A stretch of 64,000 nucleotides of DNA, taken from Nonomuraea polychroma (GTDB taxonomy: Bacteria; Actinomycetota; Actinomycetes; Streptosporangiales; Streptosporangiaceae). Shown piece after piece: positions 63,291-64,000 of this stretch (within the stretch, counting starts at the first letter, position 1; each line of letters begins with the position of its first letter). The notes below the pieces were generated by a model that saw only the letters and a list, made by a program, of their open reading frames with translations, was not told the origin of the DNA and made no database searches. Where the stretch lies: assembly GCF_004011505.1 (NCBI RefSeq), contig NZ_SAUN01000001.1, positions 11,311,501-11,375,500 on the forward strand, read 5' to 3'. The position numbers and the translations under genes were made by a program.

Positions 63291-64000
63291 GTGGGCGCGT
63301 TCGATCTGAGTGGGAAGCAGGCCCTTGTCACCGGGGCGTCGAAGGGGATCGGGCGGGCCATCGCACTCGCTTACGCCGAGGCGGGCGCCGACGTGGCGCT
63401 GGTGTCCCGGTCCGCCGAGAGCCTCGCCGAGGTCGGCAAGGAGATCGAGGCGCTGGGCAGGCGAGCCGTCGTCATCCCCGCCGACCTCACCGACCGCGAC
63501 GCCGCGGCCGGGGCCGTGGCGGCGGCCGTCGACGGGCTTGGCCACCTCGACATCCTGGTCAACAACGCCGGCGGGTCCAACTTCATGGTGGAGTTCAAGG
63601 ACCTGCGGTTGTCCGGCTGGGACAAGCTCATGCGGCTCAACCTCGACACCGCCATGGTCGTCAGCCACGCGGCCGCTCCCCACCTGCTGGAGCGGGGTGG
63701 GGCGTCGGTCATCAACGTGGCGTCTGTGGCCGCGCTCGGCGCGCCCTTCCTCGCCCCGTACGCCGCCGCCAAGGCGGGGCTGGTGGCGCTCACCAAGACG
63801 CTCGCCGTGGAGTGGGCGCTGGCCGGCGTACGGGTGAACGCCCTGTGCCCCGGCTGGACGGCCACGGAGCTCAACCGCAACCTGTGGGAGGACGAGGCGG
63901 CCGGCGCGGCCACGGTCGGCTCCGTGCCCATGCGGCGCTGGGGGAGCGTGGAGGAGATGGCCCAGCCGGCGGTCTTCCTGGCCAGCGCGGCGTCGGCGTA
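63291..64000 (+). CDS. Short-chain dehydrogenase/reductase (3' end outside window)
   Basis: An NAD(P)-dependent classical SDR of the FabG-like group, cut by the right edge after about 236 codons. Residues visible are the cofactor loop T-G-A-S-K-G-I-G at 14-21, N-N-A-G at 91-94, catalytic Ser145, and Y-x-x-x-K with Tyr157 and Lys161, followed by C-P-G-W-T-A-T-E. Nearly the whole 250-aa domain is present; only about the last 15-20 residues are missing. GTG at 63291 follows GAGGAGG by 7 nt. The substrate cannot be read from the sequence. Confidence 0.92.
   Translation, partial: MGAFDLSGKQALVTGASKGIGRAIALAYAEAGADVALVSRSAESLAEVGKEIEALGRRAVVIPADLTDRDAAAGAVAAAVDGLGHLDILVNNAGGSNFMVEFKDLRLSGWDKLMRLNLDTAMVVSHAAAPHLLERGGASVINVASVAALGAPFLAPYAAAKAGLVALTKTLAVEWALAGVRVNALCPGWTATELNRNLWEDEAAGAATVGSVPMRRWGSVEEMAQPAVFLASAASA

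Overview
The window is high-GC DNA from an actinomycete, most likely a Streptosporangiaceae/Nonomuraea-type organism. The evidence is the gene order, NucS mismatch repair, the DUF2550 gene after atpC, abundant GTG/TTG starts, and LamG and WXG-like proteins. Its backbone is the conserved actinobacterial block lysA-hom-thrC-thrB-rho-rpmE-prfA-prmC-tsaC-wecA-atpIBEFHAGDC-DUF2550-corrinoid adenosyltransferase-nucS, which in Mycobacterium tuberculosis runs roughly Rv1293-Rv1321. Several accessory segments are inserted into it.

Layout. 1-9.5 kb: two tandem sugar-binding lipoproteins (the first runs off the left edge), a PadR / ABC ATPase / FtsX-permease operon, trehalose synthase treS, and an asparagine-synthase-like protein. 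9.6-14.9 kb: a coiled-coil glycosyltransferase-like protein, an ArgS-related anticodon-binding protein, then lysA-hom. 14.9-25.7 kb: a glycosyltransferase (GT) island of six genes. It sits between hom and thrC, which are normally adjacent. It holds a four-gene minus-strand operon joined by ATGA overlaps, a divergent two-gene plus-strand operon, and a stand-alone GT. 25.8-30.3 kb: thrC, thrB, a long rho leader, rho and a strong terminator. 30.4-33.4 kb: a two-component system and a secreted protein. 33.6-36.5 kb: rpmE-prfA-prmC-tsaC. 36.6-39.2 kb: a large TGSDGx-repeat protein with a helical N-terminus, coupled to a small WXG-like protein. 39.2-41.8 kb: glyA and a WecA-type phosphotransferase. 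41.9-50.3 kb: the F1Fo ATP synthase operon, with short ORFs in several gene gaps and a perfect 34-bp palindrome between atpD and atpC. 50.3-54.6 kb: an adenosyltransferase, an ABC-2 exporter with a histidine kinase, and a STAS protein. 54.7-58.7 kb: TetR, aldehyde dehydrogenase, GNAT, NucS and a zinc-ribbon protein. 58.8-64 kb: an alpha/beta hydrolase, a large LamG surface protein, and an SDR truncated by the right edge.

How it fits together. The GT island plus the flanking genes at 7838-11456 look like one surface-glycan system. Its GT2 members share an N-terminal ND(Y/F) tag. A second GT domain (D-D-D-D-W-Y-G-P) occurs three times, once with a degenerate metal-binding motif. The island has split the lysine/threonine operon, and thrCB now has its own putative promoter. 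Several housekeeping genes (nrtL, lysA, tsaC, glyA, and the aldehyde dehydrogenase) have a -10-like hexamer 6-7 nt before the start codon and no Shine-Dalgarno, which suggests leaderless transcripts. All functions come from reading motifs by eye; no database search was possible.
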